Part shown: positions 1 through 10,520 of the stretch, piece by piece
Position numbering within the stretch: the stretch's first letter is position 1
How the letters are laid out: every line of letters starts with the position of its first letter
Source: Cymodocea nodosa
Taxonomy: Eukaryota; Streptophyta; Magnoliopsida; Alismatales; Cymodoceaceae
Direction: 5' to 3'
NCBI GenBank assembly: GCA_036874045.1
Contig: CM072344.1
Location: forward strand, 10,450,501-10,514,500
DNA length: 64,000 nt
Notes under the pieces: model-generated
What the model was told of the DNA's origin: nothing
The model's database searches: none
What the model saw: the letters and a program-made list of their open reading frames with translations, nothing else
Made by a program: the position numbers and the translations under genes

Positions 1-771
1 ACATTAGTACTTTTGAAAACGTTTATTTGAGATACATTCTTTTATTCTCCTTGAATTAATCGAATTGAGTTCAAAATTGTGTTTTGATTCATATACAGTA
101 GGAATTGATTTTGGAAATCATTTCTGATGATGTCAAGATAATAGAAGTTTCTGAAAAGAAAATTTAAAAGTATAGTTATACTTAACATCTATTGTCACTA
201 CAAGTATATTTTGTATTTTGATTTAATATATTTGAAGTATATTTATAGGGGGAGGATTAACAATGTCGAAAATAGATTAATATAATTTAAAATACAAATC
301 TTAATTAATCTGAATTACTATCCTCTTAAAATCTTGATGAAATAATTTACAAAGACAAATAAACTATTTTAGATTCAAAGGACAAAATGATCAAATAGTT
401 TACAATGTTCTCAAGATAATGTTTAGTTTAGCTTGTATGTTGTTTTCGAAACGTTTCAGTTGGAAGCATTCGAAAATTGTTTTAAGTGTACTAACTAGAC
501 ATTATGTTAAATAAGGTAATGTGTAAAACTGCCTCTAGACAACATTTTACTCGTTAGGTTAGTTAACTCAACGAGTTATACTTGAATATTTCGGGTACCT
601 TGATTGAATAAACTTTATTCAATATTTATTTAATTTCTAAACCTGACTTCTCTTCACGTTGAGTTATACACCTAAAAACCCTATTTAAACACTTATTACA
701 TGGGTAGTTAGGTTATTTGTAAACTTTGTCAAGAAAATCTTTCCCGCTTGTTGTTGTGACAACCTGCGACA
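1..771 (+). other. Post-pol spacer of copy A
   Basis: Non-coding stretch between the unseen pol and ORF2. It contains a polypurine-tract-like TAGGGGGAGG (246-255) and a near-perfect hairpin (549-576) made of ACTCGTT..TTAG facing TTAACTCAACGAGT. The same spacer, in the same order, is found in B (16172-17751) and F (55436-57018). I see no gene in it. The internal purine tract and hairpin are discussed in the findings. Confidence 0.75.
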
Positions 772-3700
772 ATGGTCTCCAAGTTCTACAAAGGTCGTGG
801 CAGAGGAAAAGGCAAAAGCAGAAGAGATGCAAAAGTAAAAGAAATAGAGAATGATGAAGTTCCACGTACTTGGTTCAAGAAAATATTTCGAGTGGACAAA
901 AGGTTAGCAGAACTTTATAGAGATTACTTCTCTCCTTAGGGTATATTAGATGAAGTTAGACAAGAACTTCAACATACTGATGCAAATGTTACATACATGG
1001 GTATTCGTAGTAAATTTGATAGAGAATACAGAATGAAATGTGCTGAGATTGAATTTTTGGAACAGTATGCAAAATAATTGGAAAAAGGTGTAGGTTCATC
1101 AAATAGAACTCCTCAAACTCCTATAAACGGTACAAGACTACATGCATTTGAGGAAGAGCATGAATCAGCTATCCCTACTCCTTTATATTCAAAACAAGTA
1201 GAATCAGATATTGCTATAGACAAAACAAAAGTTGACAGTCTTCAAAAGGCCGTTGCAATAGAAAGTGCCTTAGAAGAATTAAAGCAGAAAACTTTTATGG
1301 AGCAATTTGAAAATAAAATAGCAATACTTGAAAAGGAGAAACAAAAATGTTATAGATGAAGGAAAGTCAGAAAAATTATGTCTAAGGAAACAAAGTCTAT
1401 TGAAAAAGGAAAATCAGATGAAAATTTATTTCCAAAGTACAATGTATGTCTAGACATTGTACCTTATTGTGCATCTGATAAACTCATCAGTTCTGAACAC
1501 ACTGAAACTGATGAAGATAATGAGACTTTATTTTCCCTTGCTAGAAAACTTGAGAAGAAATCCAAGTCAAATATGAGCTCAAGTTTTTCTATTAGTCCAA
1601 GTCCTGATGATGCAGAAATTGACAAATCAGAGCATCAGGCACCTGACATTGAACAAGTTATTGCAAATATAATTGACAATGTTGAAGCAGTAACTAGTTC
1701 AAAGGCTGAATTTTCTGGAGTAGCAGATATTGAAATTGTTAAGACTCTAGAACAGCTAAAAGTTAACTAGCCTTCTACGGAATCTATAGAAGTAGAGTTT
1801 GAGAATTCACAGCATGAATCAATGGAATTATCTGTTGAACAAAATGAACAATTACAGACAGATACACCGACTGTAGAATTTGTGGAAAAATTGAACTCTG
1901 AACATTCTATAGAGACTGAACAGATGAATGCTGAGCATATTAATAATGTTCCTAACACTGTTGAAGTTGAAGAATCAAGCTTACCTGAGCAGCTTCAAGA
2001 TAATATTTTGGAAGAGGAACAACATGACATTCATTTTGAAGAAGAGGTTCTTGAAGATGAATTAGACTCTGAATCACGGCTTCAAGTATCACCTTCTTTG
2101 TGTACAATATTACAAATTCAAGGTAATGCAATTCATTTTAGATCTGAAGAAGCATTGTAGAAATACAATAATCTGATTACATGTCAGATTCTACGTGCTC
2201 GTCCAATAAAATATAGAAATTTGATGGAAATAAGAGATCTGTTTGAGTTTCAAGGCCTCATTAAATTCTTGCCAGTAGGAACAAAAGGTTAGCAGAACTT
2301 TAAAGAGATTACTTCTTTCCTTAGGGAATATTAGATGAAGTTAGACAAGAACTTCAACATACTGATGCAAATATTAGATACATGGGTACTCGTAGTAAAT
2401 TTGATAGAGAATACAGAATGAAATGTGCTGAGATTGCATTTTTGGAATAGTATGCAAAATAATTGGAAAAAGGTGTAGGTTCATCAAATAGAACTCCTTA
2501 AACTCCTATAAACGGTACAAGACTACATGCATTTGAGGAAGAGCATAAATCAGCTATCCCTACTCCTTTATATTCAAAACAAGTAGAATCAGATATTGCT
2601 GTAGACAAAACAAAAGTTGACAGTCTTCGAAAGGCCGTTGCAATAGAAAGTGCCTTAGAAGAATTAAAGCAGAAAACTTTTATGGAGCAATTTGAAAATA
2701 AAACAGCAATACTTGAAAAGGAGAAACAAAAATGTTATAGACAAAGGAAAGTCAAAAAAATTATGTCTAAGGAAACAAAGTCTATTGAAAAAGGAAAATC
2801 AGATGAAAATTTATTTCCAAAGAACAATGTATGTCTAGACATTGTACCTTATTGTGCATCTGATAAACTCATCAATTCTGAACACACTGAAATTGATGAA
2901 GATAATGAGACTTTATTTTCCCTTGCTAGAAAACATGAGAAGAAATCCAAGTCAAATATGAGCTCAAGTTTTTCTATTAGTACAAGTCCTGATGATGCAG
3001 AAATTGACAAATCAGAGCATCAGGCACCCGACATTGAACAAGTTATTGCAAATATAATTGACAATGTTGAAGTAGTAACTAGTTCAAAGGCTGAATTTTC
3101 TGGAGTAGCAGATATTGAAATTGTTAAGACTCCAGAATAGCTAAAAGTTAACCAGCCTTCTACGGAATCTATAGAAGCAGAGTCTGAGAATTCATAGCAT
3201 GAATCAATGGAATTATCTATTGAACAAATTGAACAATTACAGACAAATACACTGGCTGTAGAATTTGTGGAAAAATTAAACTCTAAACATTCTATAGAGA
3301 CTGAATAGATGAATGTTGAGCATATTGACAATGTTCCTAACACTATTGAAGTTGAAGAATCAAGCTTACCTGAGCAGCTTCAAGATAATATTTTGGAAGA
3401 GGAACAACATGACATTCATTTTGAAGAAGAGGTTCCTGAAGATGAATTAAACTCTGAATCACGGCTTCAGGTATCACCTTCTTTGTGTACAATATTACAA
3501 ATTCAAGGTAATGCAATTCATTTTAGATCTGAAGTAGCATTGCAGAAATACAATAATCCGATTACATGTCAGATTCTGCATGCTCGTCCAATAAAATACA
3601 GAAATTTGATGAAAATAAGAGATCTGTTTGAATTTCAAGGCCTCATTAAATTCTTGCCAGTAGGAACGAAATGGAAGCAATACACAGAGCTTATTGTAGC

Positions 3701-4424
3701 TTTTTATAGCAATCTGGACAAGAATGGAAATTTTCTAAAAACTCAAATAAATGAACAGGAGTTTATATTGTCTCCTGAGTTAATTTTTGAAGTTTTAGGA
3801 TTAAAGAATGAAGGTGATGTTGTTACCAATAGATTTGACATAATAAGACAATTGGAATGGAACATTTAGTCTTTATCAAAAATTCCAGATGTATATTCTA
3901 AAATGAGATTAATGGAAAATCTGAATGCAAATGCAAGATTTATTGCAAATATATTGCATGCAAATTTATTTCAGAGAGTTGGACACAATTTGGAAGTCAG
4001 CAGAAGCTATTTATATGCAACTTATGACTTGCTGAATAGAATTCAAATAAATTGGTTTGATGTTTTTATGTCTCAACTACAGCATATGAGTTCAAAGTTA
4101 TTTTATGGTGATGCTGTATGTAGAATCCTTGCAAGCCAATTGACTTTATCTGACTGGCCCTCTGAAACTAAAGGCATGAGAGCATTTAGTGTCAGAGATT
4201 TGCAAAAATTCCAGGCCATGCATAAACCTCAAGGACAACAACAACAACAACCTGATACAGACCATATACAACAACAACAACAAAGTTATTCAGTTCAAGC
4301 AGAACAGCAAATCCAGCTACCTCCTGACTTAGATGCAGTGCTTAACGACATCAGAAATGATATTAGGCATCTAGGAGATAAAATATGTAATGCTATAAAT
4401 GATATACTTAGGAGGGGTCGATAA
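772..4424 (+). pseudogene. Sirevirus post-pol ORF2 (env-position), copy A, broken
   Basis: Coding relic of the extra gene that Sireviruses carry after pol. It opens with a basic Gly/Lys/Arg-rich segment (MVSKFYKGRGRGKGK), followed by a long acidic, Glu/Asp/Ser-rich middle and a globular C-terminal part with the signatures IRDLFEFQGL, LGLKNEG and NRIQINW. It ends in a Gln-rich tract (about 4230-4290) and a short helical tail. The C-terminal part resembles the family annotated in plants as 'putative plant transposon protein'; that assignment is from memory. No signal peptide or convincing membrane segment is visible, so the word envelope rests on gene position only. The region holds a 1,385 bp tandem duplication and about ten or more breaks. 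Confidence 0.75.
896..3665 (+). repeat. 1,385 bp tandem duplication inside ORF2 of copy A
   Basis: Unit 1 (896-2280) and unit 2 (2281-3665) are head-to-tail copies of the N-terminal and middle part of ORF2. Both begin with ACAAAAGGTTAGCAG and both end with TTCTTGCCAGTAGGA. By eye over the first 190 bp they differ by about 4 %. B and F carry a single unit. The similar sequence at the two junctions suggests slippage or unequal exchange at short homology. Confidence 0.9.
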
Positions 4425-4917
4425 CTATTTTTTTCTGAATACAAAATGTAATGTTTGTATTACTTGTTTGATTGATTAAACAATACATTTTTCTATAAAT
4501 GTGTTCAATTATTATTCTTGTTTACAGAAAGAGTTGTTGTAATTATATCTCTTATATATATATATATTCTCTGTAATTATCTTTTTGATTAATGACAAAA
4601 AGGGGGAGAAATATTATAAAAAGATGATTATGATCTTAATTGCATATATATATTATAAAAGGAGATGCTATTTAAATGGTTATTGTAATCTGACAGATGA
4701 TAATTAGAAAACTGATACTTATATAATTATTGATATCTGAGAGTTTTTAGTTCTAAGAGGTAAAATTTACAGAAACAATAGAAATAAGCTTAAGTGAACT
4801 TAAGTCAACAAATAAGTTTGTTGAATTAAAAGTTAACCCAACGAAGGTGCTTTGTTGAGTTAAACATATTTCATAATTGATTTAATATGGTTTTGTCATC
4901 ATCAAAAAGGGGGAGAT
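4425..4917 (+). promoter_or_regulatory. 3' untranslated region of copy A with two polypurine tracts
   Basis: Non-coding, AT-rich, with an (AT)n run near 4552-4568. AAAAAGGGGGAG occurs at 4597-4608 and again at 4904-4915. The second copy abuts the 3' LTR and is the expected primer for plus-strand DNA synthesis. The first is an extra copy about 300 bp upstream. TTAAGTCAACAAA and GTTGAGTTAAAC motifs lie between them. An 11-base inverted repeat, CATCATCAAAA (4897-4907), pairs with TTTTGATGATG inside the LTR (4933-4943). Confidence 0.8.
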
Positions 4918-5229
4918 TGTTGAGTATTTTTCTTTTGATGATGTGTGCTGAATGAAAATAATCATATTTGCTCAATTACTATTGCTTGTGAAAAGAAATT
5001 AAAATCATCAATTAATATAGAAAAAGCTTACTGATATAAATATTTGTCTGTATTGGATCTGAAGTTAATAACTAGTCATTTCGTTGCATTAATTTCTCAT
5101 TTAGCTAAACGTTAAGTTAACGTGTGTTTTTATTGAAAAGCATGATATGTTTTAATGTTATATCTTCTGTATCATGAACAGTGCACATTTAGACAACTCA
5201 TTAAGTTAGAGTTTTGTTTGTATAGAGAT

Positions 5230-5500
5230 CACGTGAGAACTCGTTAAATTAGAGGCTTAAAGGTTAAAATAGGTCACGTGATAACTCGTTAAGTTAGTGA
5301 ATAAAAGAAGAGACGAACTCGTTAAGTTAGTGTTATACACGTGGTAAAATTATAAGTTACGAATGTTGTATTGTATCACGTGAGGTGCACATGTTTAACT
5401 CGTTAAGTTAACATAACTAAACGCGTTGAGTTGCTATATTGAACACTAAGGCAACGCGTTAGGTTAGCGTTATAAACTTATGTTGTTATTTTTGCACGTG
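5230..5500 (+). promoter_or_regulatory. G-box cluster in U3 of copy A
   Basis: Five CACGTG palindromes lie at 5230-5235, 5275-5280, 5338-5343, 5377-5382 and 5495-5500, interleaved with AACTCGTTAAGTTAG copies. CACGTG is the core of plant bZIP/bHLH binding sites. The cluster sits about 600-870 bp upstream of the TATA box. Most of the boxes are kept in B and F. A regulatory role is inferred. Confidence 0.6.
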
Positions 5501-6103
5501 GTAAAATTCTTATTATAAAAACATTTGTTTATTACTGAATCGGTGAGTTAAAGTTTTTTCGGAGACTTACAGTCGTAATTATCTAAAAGGTAACTTAAGT
5601 CATGTTTTCAGGTCTTGACATGTGTCTCACTAGTTTTATAATATAAAGAGTTTTTCGGTGACTTACATCTGTAACTATCTGAAACTTAAATTGTTTCCGG
5701 TGAGTTATCGTTTAACCTTCCGAAAGAAAGGTTAAGCTGGTTATTTGAGTTAGCATAACACCACGGACTTAGTTCGTTGAGTTAGCTACAATACTTGTCA
5801 TGTGAAATGGCACATGGTGAACTCGTTAAGTTAGAAATGTTAAGTTATATATATATACTTGTGTTACTCGTTTAGTTAACATTAAAGTAATGACTTCTTA
5901 TTACACTGATGAAAAATTTTTGGACGAGAAAGTTTATTTTGTAGGAAATTTTTCAGAGATCCAGGACTGATGAATAAAGAAAATTCGAAATATAAACGTG
6001 GGTTAGAACGTGTGTGTTTCGATGAAGGAAAAAGAAAAGACGTGGAGAAGTGGAAAACTGGTAGTGGTTAAACGTGAAGGATATGCATGAAATGAAGATA
6101 TAG

Positions 6104-6110
6104 TATAAAA
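6104..6110 (+). promoter_or_regulatory. LTR TATA box, copy A
   Basis: TATAAAA followed by GGC in the second half of the LTR, about 560 bp from its end. The same TATAAAAGGC is kept in both LTRs of B and F, and TATAAAAGG in E. Transcription would start roughly 30 bp downstream, just before the R-U5 direct repeats. Confidence 0.7.
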
Positions 6111-6134
6111 GGCAGAGTTCTTGTTGATCAATTT

Positions 6135-6360
6135 ATCCTTGCACACAAAATGAAAAATCTTTTCAAGGATCAAACTATCCCTACACACCAAAAGAAAAAT
6201 CTTTTTCAGGGATCAAAAACACCTCTTCGGGAAAAATCTCTCAAGTGGAAGAAAATTCAGTGAAGCATAAAAAGGTAAGATTTTCGTCACTGAAGATTTG
6301 AAGTATCAGAAGAAAGCAAATTCGGTGAAGCATGAAAAGACAAGATATTCGTCACTAAAG
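6135..6360 (+). repeat. Two direct-repeat pairs in R-U5 of the copy A LTR
   Basis: Pair 1 is 6135-6175 and 6177-6218, built on ATCCYTRCACACMAAA and a GATCAAA end. Pair 2 is 6253-6295 and 6318-6360, built on AAATTCRGTGAAGCAT and TTCGTCACTRAAG. Both pairs recur, reversed, in the LTRs of B and F, so they are ancestral to the family. Confidence 0.75.
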
Positions 6361-6672
6361 AATTGCTGAAGAAGAAAGAAGAAGAAGAAGAAAAAAGATC
6401 TCAAACAGGGAGAAATGTTTTAAACTCTGCAAATTAGTTTTCTCTATTTGTAGTTATGAAATTGTATAGATGAAACATGGTATTGAAATATAATTGCATC
6501 TACAATTTCTAAGGAGAATTGAATTGTATATTGTAATTGAAACCTTGAATAAAAATGATTTTATGAAAACAATGTCTCGACTTGTTTTTGTGTTTCAAAG
6601 TTTTAATTATATTTCAGAAAATATTAAAAATACACAATTCACCCCCCTCTTGTGTAGCCATACGATCCTACA

Positions 6673-7636
6673 AAAGTTCAATTCAGAAAATTTTTCAATA
6701 TTCCTCTGCGATGAAAATTCCTAGGTAGGTGTTCTTACTAATCGTTTAGTGCTTAGAGAATGAGTCCATTTGCTCATAAATAAATAGCAGAAGATTAATT
6801 ACATACCAGTATGAAGTTTTCCATTCAATAAATATTTGTTGTTGGATGAAGTTGAATCAGCTGCTTCTCCTTCCAGTTCCTCCAACGCATTCTCCTTTCT
6901 TTTAAAAGTGCTGGTAACTCGTAAATAACATTCTGTTTTATATATATACTGCACATCCATAAAGTGAATAAATCTCGTTGCAAGAATGTGGCTTGCAACG
7001 TGCATTGTGGTTCTTGTTTTTATGGGTACATGTACCACTACTAATTTCAAATTTTGGTAACCGCTAAACTGACGAAGTTTTGTTCGTGGTTAAAAGAATA
7101 ATTGTCCTACTTAATCCACGAACTAACCTCGCTGAGTTACAAATAACTCAACGGAATACAGTCGGTTACTGTTGTTAACTCCACGGACTAACTTCGTTGA
7201 GTTAACACTTGGCAACCTCTAAGTTTTACTCTCGTAAGTTCCTCTCTATTTTTTTTTCTTTTTCATTCTGCTAACTAAAATAAAGTTAAATCTATGTCAT
7301 TAATGCATCATTTTGATTAAAATTCATTTAAATCTGAACCTTATATAAAGATTTAACTTGCAGGTCATTTTATGTTATGCAGAATTTACATTTTACCTTA
7401 CAACATGCATAAATTTTTTTAAGCATTTATCCTGTCATTCAACAAATTGTATGAGTAATACATATTCATTCTTAAAGTTCCACGAATTAAATAATATTCA
7501 ATAAATTCCATTCATTTCACATCCAAAACATGTATGAAAATTGCATCTGAAAAATTTACATTCATTAATATGAATTAATTACATTACAAGTACATCATAC
7601 AATTTTATACAAGTAGACGAATAATACAATTTAATC
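6673..7636 (-). other. Athila region downstream of the post-pol ORF
   Basis: Non-coding, with no gene that I can support. It holds two hairpins of the Athila type, at 7130-7153 (CGCTGAGTTA facing TAACTCAACG) and 7174-7206 (GTTAACTCCACG facing CGTTGAGTTAAC). A pyrimidine-rich run at about 7241-7265 is purine-rich on the coding strand and could be a polypurine-tract candidate. The same hairpin variety occurs in the Athila 5' LTR, which ties this segment to that element. Confidence 0.6.
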
Positions 7637-9890
7637 TCTATGCCTAAGTTCATCTACTTCCTTCTGGAGTTTTTCTAATTGAAGCTCTAATTGATTAATC
7701 CTCTCTACTGCTCCTGTAATTCCTCTAGAAGGTATAGCTAGTTCTGCAGCTACAAAATTTCTATATTCTTTCACTGAAATGGTTCTAGATCTGATCCTTT
7801 TTTATGCCCATTTCGTGAAATCAATACAGTCCACCATTAGCAGTGGAATCAAATCTCTATAAAATAATTTCTTCTTCACTGTTTTCAACTTGGAGATAAA
7901 AACTACAGACCAATTTATTTGGATCTTATTTACAACTGCATATGTGGCCCATTTGACAAATTGACTTAATTCTATGTCATGGCCCTGTTGTTGATAGACA
8001 TTCTTAATCAGAATGTTAGCTACCATGTGTGCTTTACCATTTAAATGCTTCAATCTGTTTAATAATGGCACACCAGGATTGATAGCTAGACAATCCTTAA
8101 TTTGTTGTTCAATCCATTCAACTGCAGTTGTATCTTCCAAAATTTTTGTTCCTTCATTCTTTAAACCAAAAATGTTGTGGAGAATCTCTGGTGTTATTTG
8201 TACATTAGCTTCCTCCACATTTGAAATTAATCCTCTTTCTCCTTCTCTTAAATTTGTATAAAAATAGGGCACTAAATTCTCATATATTGCATGCCCTCTT
8301 TCTTGAGATATGAATTGCAGTAGACCTTGGAACTCAAATAAATCTTTGATTTCTTGCATTCCATCCCAATTTACTGGTCTACTGTAAATAATGTCATAAC
8401 CCCTTATTTCTTGGTATTTGGTATAAGCTTCCTGACTACAAAAATGTACTTCATTCAAAATTGTTGTTTCAGTTGGGTCAGGAAGGTGACTTTGTTGCTC
8501 TAGAGGGGTTTGTACTTGTTCTTCCTCTAGCATAGGCTGCATTTGAACATCCTCTTCAAATTCTTGAATTTTTGCTTCTGCTTCTGTCTATGGTGGTGAG
8601 CCGGCAGAACTCTCCACTCTGTCTTGAATTATTTCCATAATTTGCTAAAGAGTTTCTTGCTCTTCAGTGGAATCTGTGAAATTATTTTTTTCCAAATGGC
8701 TTCTTTCAGCCTCTTCATTTTCTACTCTTTCTTTTTCCTCCTGACTACCAATCTATTCTTTCTGATTCTGTAACATATTGGGATGGAGTCACGGGCAATT
8801 TAGTTTCTGCCCTAATTTTTGTTTCTTCTTGTACAGGCTGCAAACTAATTTCAGCCTGATTTTTTTCTTTTCTTTGCTCCTGCTGCTGCAGCTCCCCTTG
8901 TTCCTCCTTAGAATCGGATAACAGATTAATAAAAATTTGCTCCATAGGCCCTATAAAAGTTGGTACTTCAGATTTAATTTCTTCATATTCAGGCACTTTC
9001 TCTTTTCCTTTCTTTTTACTGATTAGTTGTGCCTGTTCTTCCTCTTCATCTTCTGAAATTAAATCCACAAAAGTAGGCTCTGCAAGCCTTCAAGCCACAA
9101 GTACTGGCTCTTCCTGTTTAACTCTTTTTATAACTATTGGTCTCGAAGGACCAGCCTCTCTTGTAGCACTTGATTTAGTTGCTGCCTGATACTATTCAAC
9201 CTTTATTTTATATTGGGCCCTTATCCTTTCTTCGACCCTTTTTTTCTTAATGGCATCATATAAAATATGTGCCTTAGTCGTAGCTATCTCTTGAGTATCA
9301 CCTTGGTCTCTTGCTGCCTTAACCAAGCTAGTAAATTCTTTCTCTTCTTCTTTAGTTCTCGTCCAAGAAAATGCAACTCGTGGCAATGGTTTTGTTGGCT
9401 GAACTTGAGGTACTGACTGCTGTTCCTCAGGAACAAGTCTTTCAGCAGTTGGTTCCTCCTGTTCTTCAATTGCCTCTTCTTCATTTCCTTTCCTTTCTTG
9501 CTCCCAGATCGCCCATTTAGCTCGTCTACAGATTCTTCTTTTAAACCAGAGCCAGGACTTACATTGGATTAATTCTAGGGCTACATCATTGTTTGGCCGC
9601 ATCTTTCTTTCTTTACTTACAACTATTTCTGTTGCTATTCTAATTCGTGTCTCCATTATCTATGGTATCTGTATTTCTAACTCAACCAACATTTTTCTCA
9701 AGTTAAAGAGTTCTAATTTTACCTTTTGTAGCTCTTTCTCTCTTGATGTATTTCGGATCTTTTGCCGCGTATGCCATTCTTTAGATTCCTTCAGAAACTG
9801 TGTGGTGTCCACTGCCTCTTCCCAGAATTCAGGCGTCATATTCCTCATCATGGAGTTACACAACAGCATAGAATCGCTTTGATTTCTACT
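7637..9890 (-). pseudogene. Athila post-pol ORF (env-position), broken
   Basis: Coding relic downstream of integrase. The N-terminal half is highly charged and Glu/Gln/Lys-rich. The C-terminal half is globular and carries IKDLFEFQGLL (about 8320-8345), FGLKNEG (about 8150-8170) and NKIQINW (about 7910-7930). The last part predicts a Leu/Glu heptad coiled coil. The C-terminal half is recognisably related to ORF2 of the Sireviruses here. No signal peptide or membrane span is evident. The function is unknown; plant databases list such proteins as 'putative plant transposon protein' (from memory). It has about four or more breaks. Confidence 0.7.
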
Positions 9891-9985
9891 AACTGTGTGG
9901 TGTCCACTACCTCTTCCCAGAATTCAGGCGTCATATTCCTCATCGTGGAGTTACACAACAGCATAGAATCACTTTGATTTCTACT
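9796..9985. repeat. 95 bp tandem duplication in the Athila post-pol ORF start
   Basis: Units 9796-9890 and 9891-9985 are head-to-tail copies, each starting AACTGTGTGGTGTCCACT and ending GATTTCTACT. They differ at only about three positions by eye. The small divergence suggests a duplication younger than the element. Confidence 0.9.
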
Positions 9986-10520
9986 ATTCTAGATTCTAAA
10001 TGATTTGCTAGATAATGCCCTTAAAACCCTAGGTTTTAGTTTAAATAAGCCCTAAGTTTAGGCAGGTAATCGGGTCATTTCCCGATCCACTATTACTATT
10101 TTATCCGTGATCTTAGCTATAGTACTCCATTGAGTTACAATTAACTCAACGGAATAAGCTCGTTGACTAACTCAAGACTCAATGGAGTAAGCTCGTTGAG
10201 TTAAGCATAACTCAACAGACTCACCGTACAAAAAGATATAATAATAAAAATACTATAGATAATAGTTTTTTCTGTTTTTTTTTTTACCGGTTTAACCGAT
10301 ACTATGTTTCGGTCAGACCTAAAATATTTATTTATTTTTTTTTTCTCAGTTTAGTTGATACTATGTTTCAGTCAGACCTTTGAAAATTAATATACATATT
10401 TTTTTATGTTCCAGTCATACCAATGGATCCAATCGGTTGAACCGCAACGAATTTTTATGTTTTAAATATATTTTTAATGTTTTTTTTTATATATATATAA
10501 ACATAAAAACTGATTTCTTA
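9986..10520 (-). other. Athila linker between integrase and post-pol ORF
   Basis: Non-coding. It contains a hairpin at 10127-10152 (CCATTGAGTTA facing TAACTCAACGG) and further TAACTCAACGG-like half-sites up to about 10215. Two degenerate direct repeats lie at 10286-10319 and 10345-10378, sharing GATACTATGTTTC and GTCAGACC. T-rich runs separate them. I see no gene. Confidence 0.6.
10286..10378. repeat. Degenerate 59 bp-spaced direct repeat
   Basis: Two copies of a 34 bp segment (10286-10319 and 10345-10378) share GATACTATGTTTCRGTCAG. A third, weaker trace (TTCCAGTCATACC) follows near 10409. Poly-T runs lie between them. Confidence 0.65.

Larger units (their letters stand above)
1..6672 (+). 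mobile_element. Sirevirus (SIRE-type Copia) copy A, 3' part
   Basis: This is the 3' portion of a Ty1/Copia Sirevirus whose gag-pol lies left of the window. Its parts in order are a post-pol spacer (1-771), an env-position ORF2 (772-4424), a 3' untranslated stretch with polypurine tracts (4425-4917) and a complete 3' LTR (4918-6672). It is closely related to copies B and F on the other strand: the first bases match the spacer of B near 16930. It appears to be inserted in the Athila element that begins at 6673. The element is broken, with roughly ten or more breaks in ORF2, some shared with B, which suggests that already defective copies were mobilised in trans. The 5' LTR and target duplication cannot be checked here. 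Confidence 0.9.
4918..6672 (+). repeat. 3' LTR of copy A (1,755 bp)
   Basis: The LTR starts TGTTGAGTATTT directly after the polypurine tract and ends CGATCCTACA, giving the usual TG..CA termini. It aligns over its length with both LTRs of B in reverse orientation. U3 is rich in AACTCGTTAAGTTAG-type motifs and CACGTG boxes. A TATA box lies at 6104-6110, and two sets of direct repeats lie in the presumed R-U5 part (6135-6218 and 6253-6360). It contains the roughly 203 bp block (about 5536-5738) that is absent from the LTRs of F. Confidence 0.92.

Noticed and set aside
5200-5880. Regularly recurring AACTCGTTAAGTTAG copies as a CRISPR-like array
   Set aside because: Spacing is irregular, copies are degenerate and lie within an LTR promoter, and the sequence is plant DNA.
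6799-7050. 83-codon minus-strand frame after the Athila post-pol ORF
   Set aside because: No domain, start context or similarity that I recognise. It sits in non-coding DNA full of hairpin half-sites.
9589-9977. Two plus-strand frames over the 95 bp duplication
   Set aside because: They are antisense to the Athila post-pol ORF, and their similarity to each other is explained by the duplication.
6673-10520. The segment as a separate Sirevirus relic rather than part of Athila
   Set aside because: It joins the Athila integrase end with no LTR border, and its hairpins have the same TCAACGG flank as those in the Athila 5' LTR, unlike any Sirevirus here. Not fully excluded.
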